DNA from: Candidatus Moraniibacteriota bacterium
Lineage (GTDB): Bacteria > Patescibacteriota > Minisyncoccia > Moranbacterales > GWC2-37-73
Length of the DNA stretch: 42,874 bases
Reading direction: 5' to 3'
Assembly: GCA_028715015.1 (NCBI GenBank)
Contig: JAQTLF010000004.1
Span: 1 to 42,874, forward strand
Position 1 is the stretch's first letter. Each line of letters starts with the position of its first letter. A program made the translations under genes and the position numbers. This document shows positions 41,606 through 42,874 of the stretch, piece by piece. The notes beneath the pieces are model-generated. The model did not search any database. It saw only the letters and a list, made by a program, of their open reading frames with translations, and was not told where the DNA came from.

Positions 41606-42781
41606 TTATTGTTTAAAATAAATTTCTTCAATTTTTTCAGAGGAAAGATCCCAACTGAATTTTTCAATTTGCTTTTTGTTAAACTCACCTTGAAATCTTG
41701 TTTTTTCTTGATCATTGACAAGCTTGATGATCGCTTCGGTCAACCCTGCCGCTGAAATTTCCTGCGCATATTCCGCCCCGTTGCCAAGATAGGCTCTGTT
41801 GTTGGGACGATCGAAACAGACCACGCCAAGACCGGCTGCCATGTATTGCAAGATTTTTCCACTGGCTTGCAAAGTCGTTGAATCTTTGGGATCAACGCCG
41901 ATGTCACTGGCCATCAAAATTTTTGACAAGTCAAAATAATCAAGCGGACTGATGACGCGGACAGAAGCTGACAAACCATTATCACTCACGAATTTTACAA
42001 CATTTTCCGCAGGAAATCCAGCCACAACAAAATAGGCATTTGGGGTCTTTTTGAGCACTTCAGGAATGGCCTGCAGCAGATATTCAATGCCTTTGTTGCC
42101 CATCAATGCTCCGGTATATGTCACAATGGTTTTGTCCAGCGGCAATTCAAATTCTTTCTTGAGTTCAATTTTGCTTGGCAGATTGGAATAGTGAGCCAAA
42201 TTTGCGCCATCCAAAATTGTTGAAACCTGATGATCTGTGCGAAAAAGTGCGATGTCTTTGGCAAGTTCTTCGCTGCTAGCCATGGCGCTGTCACCCAGAT
42301 TGTTCACCCATCTTTCAATTGAGCAAAATATTTTTTTGAGAGGACCGCCATTAAGATAGCTGTGCGAAACCATTTCTTTGGTCAGACTTCCATGGAAATC
42401 AGCCACCAATTTCATTTTTCTCCAAAAAAGAACGGTTTTTACAATCCAACCGATCAACACGCCTTCATGCAAATGCCCATGGATGATGTCTGGTTTTTGA
42501 GTTCTGGCCAGATTGAAAGCCTTGCGGATGAGCATGATGTCCAACAGAATTTTCTGCCAATCAGGACCGGCTTCCAATTTTTTGTACCAAAAAAGCAGAC
42601 GCCTGATGCGTCTGACATCAACTTCGGTTTGGACATTTGCGTCGATATCTTTGCCTATATGATATGTCGCAATCGTGATTTTGTGGCCACGTTTTTCCAA
42701 AGCCAAGGCTTCTTCCAATATTCGAATGTGTGTTCCCCTGTCGGCAAAAAACGGCGTAGGGGCAATAACCAATATCTTCAT
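41606..42781 (-). CDS. GT4-family glycosyltransferase
   Basis: 391 residues from MKILVIAPTPFF. Six extra residues in the ORF (MYAVYN) come from an upstream TATGC-rich word and are rejected. N-terminal FADRGTHIRILEEALAL is a typical GT4 acceptor loop. The C-terminal donor site has TYTGALMGNKG, FVVAGFP and DPKDSTTLQASGKILQYMAAG. Cytosolic, PimB/WbuB-like arrangement. First gene of the cluster visible at this edge. Confidence 0.9.
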   Translation of the reverse strand: MKILVIAPTPFFADRGTHIRILEEALALEKRGHKITIATYHIGKDIDANVQTEVDVRRIRRLLFWYKKLEAGPDWQKILLDIMLIRKAFNLARTQKPDIIHGHLHEGVLIGWIVKTVLFWRKMKLVADFHGSLTKEMVSHSYLNGGPLKKIFCSIERWVNNLGDSAMASSEELAKDIALFRTDHQVSTILDGANLAHYSNLPSKIELKKEFELPLDKTIVTYTGALMGNKGIEYLLQAIPEVLKKTPNAYFVVAGFPAENVVKFVSDNGLSASVRVISPLDYFDLSKILMASDIGVDPKDSTTLQASGKILQYMAAGLGVVCFDRPNNRAYLGNGAEYAQEISAAGLTEAIIKLVNDQEKTRFQGEFNKKQIEKFSWDLSSEKIEEIYFKQ

Positions 42782-42810
42782 ATTATATACAGCATACAAT
42801 ATCTGCCGAG

Positions 42811-42838
42811 ATTATGCCAGTTTTTGGGTCATGTTTAA
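42811..42838 (-). promoter_or_regulatory. Promoter of the GT4-DUF4012 unit
   Basis: TGGCATAAT (extended -10) with TTAAAC 16 nt upstream of the hexamer, on the minus strand. It predicts a leader of about 24 nt. Confidence 0.5.
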
Positions 42839-42874
42839 CTTATGGTTTCAGGAAATGGTTCTTGGTTTTTGCTT

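Overview
The window looks like part of a chromosome from an uncultivated Patescibacteria/CPR bacterium, probably Parcubacteria-like (Moranbacteria or a relative). This is an inference from gene content. The sequence is AT-rich and uses the standard code: TGA acts as a stop in galE and in two tight gene overlaps. Most genes have no Shine-Dalgarno (SD) sequence. A DUF4012 envelope protein, many glycosyltransferases and four diverged four-helix-bundle (4HB, S23/IVP-like) proteins are present. I saw no transposase, integrase, rRNA or CRISPR array.

Layout. 1-2.5 kb: the tail of an unidentified CDS (possibly dnaX), tRNA-Gln(TTG), a PH-like membrane protein, a cupin and two small SD-bearing hypotheticals. 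2.5-7.4 kb: a GT2 polyprenyl-type glycosyltransferase, a GT-C-like membrane protein, a wHTH-phosphoribosyltransferase regulator with a perfect palindromic operator, galE and a coiled-coil protein. 7.6-10.3 kb: a large secreted protein with propeller-like repeats, chitobiase-C-like domains and three DUF5648 repeats. 10.4-22 kb: a minus-strand surface-polysaccharide locus (GT2s, GtrA/GtrB/GtrII with an epimerase, a methyltransferase-GT2-GT4 fusion, and the ABC exporter ATPase wzt). 22-36.5 kb: an accessory island lying between wzt and its permease wzm. 36.5-42.8 kb: wzm, a 4HB gene, a UDP-sugar epimerase, two GT4s and DUF4012, all on the minus strand.

The island is the unusual part. It holds toxin-like genes (a PBECR-like nuclease, PemK/MazF, and a Fic protein whose catalytic His is Gln), two small RNAs with nearly the same promoter, a broken 5' fragment of a second wzt, and a SpoIID-DUF5648 wall enzyme. 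It also holds a three-gene operon (membrane protein, secreted beta-helix/lipase, Cas2-like wHTH protein) bracketed by six copies of a 36-nt palindromic repeat.

The strongest candidate for an undescribed system is the 4HB cassette. All four 4HB genes lie between two inverted arms. The arm sequence differs completely between cassettes but matches within each one. In all four, one arm directly precedes the 4HB start codon and the other directly precedes the start codon of the next gene in the same direction (wzt, broken wzt, wzm, and a Cys-rich anchored protein). 4HB proteins of this family are otherwise known from intervening sequences in 23S rRNA, which also have inverted ends. A messenger-borne, stem-closed relative is a reasonable hypothesis.

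Two styles of gene control recur. Envelope, housekeeping and toxin genes mostly use extended -10 promoters (TGnTAnAAT-like) with no SD, and two appear leaderless. Five small hypothetical genes instead have strong SDs, mostly -35/-10 promoters with 17-nt spacers, long leaders and, in every case, a terminator.
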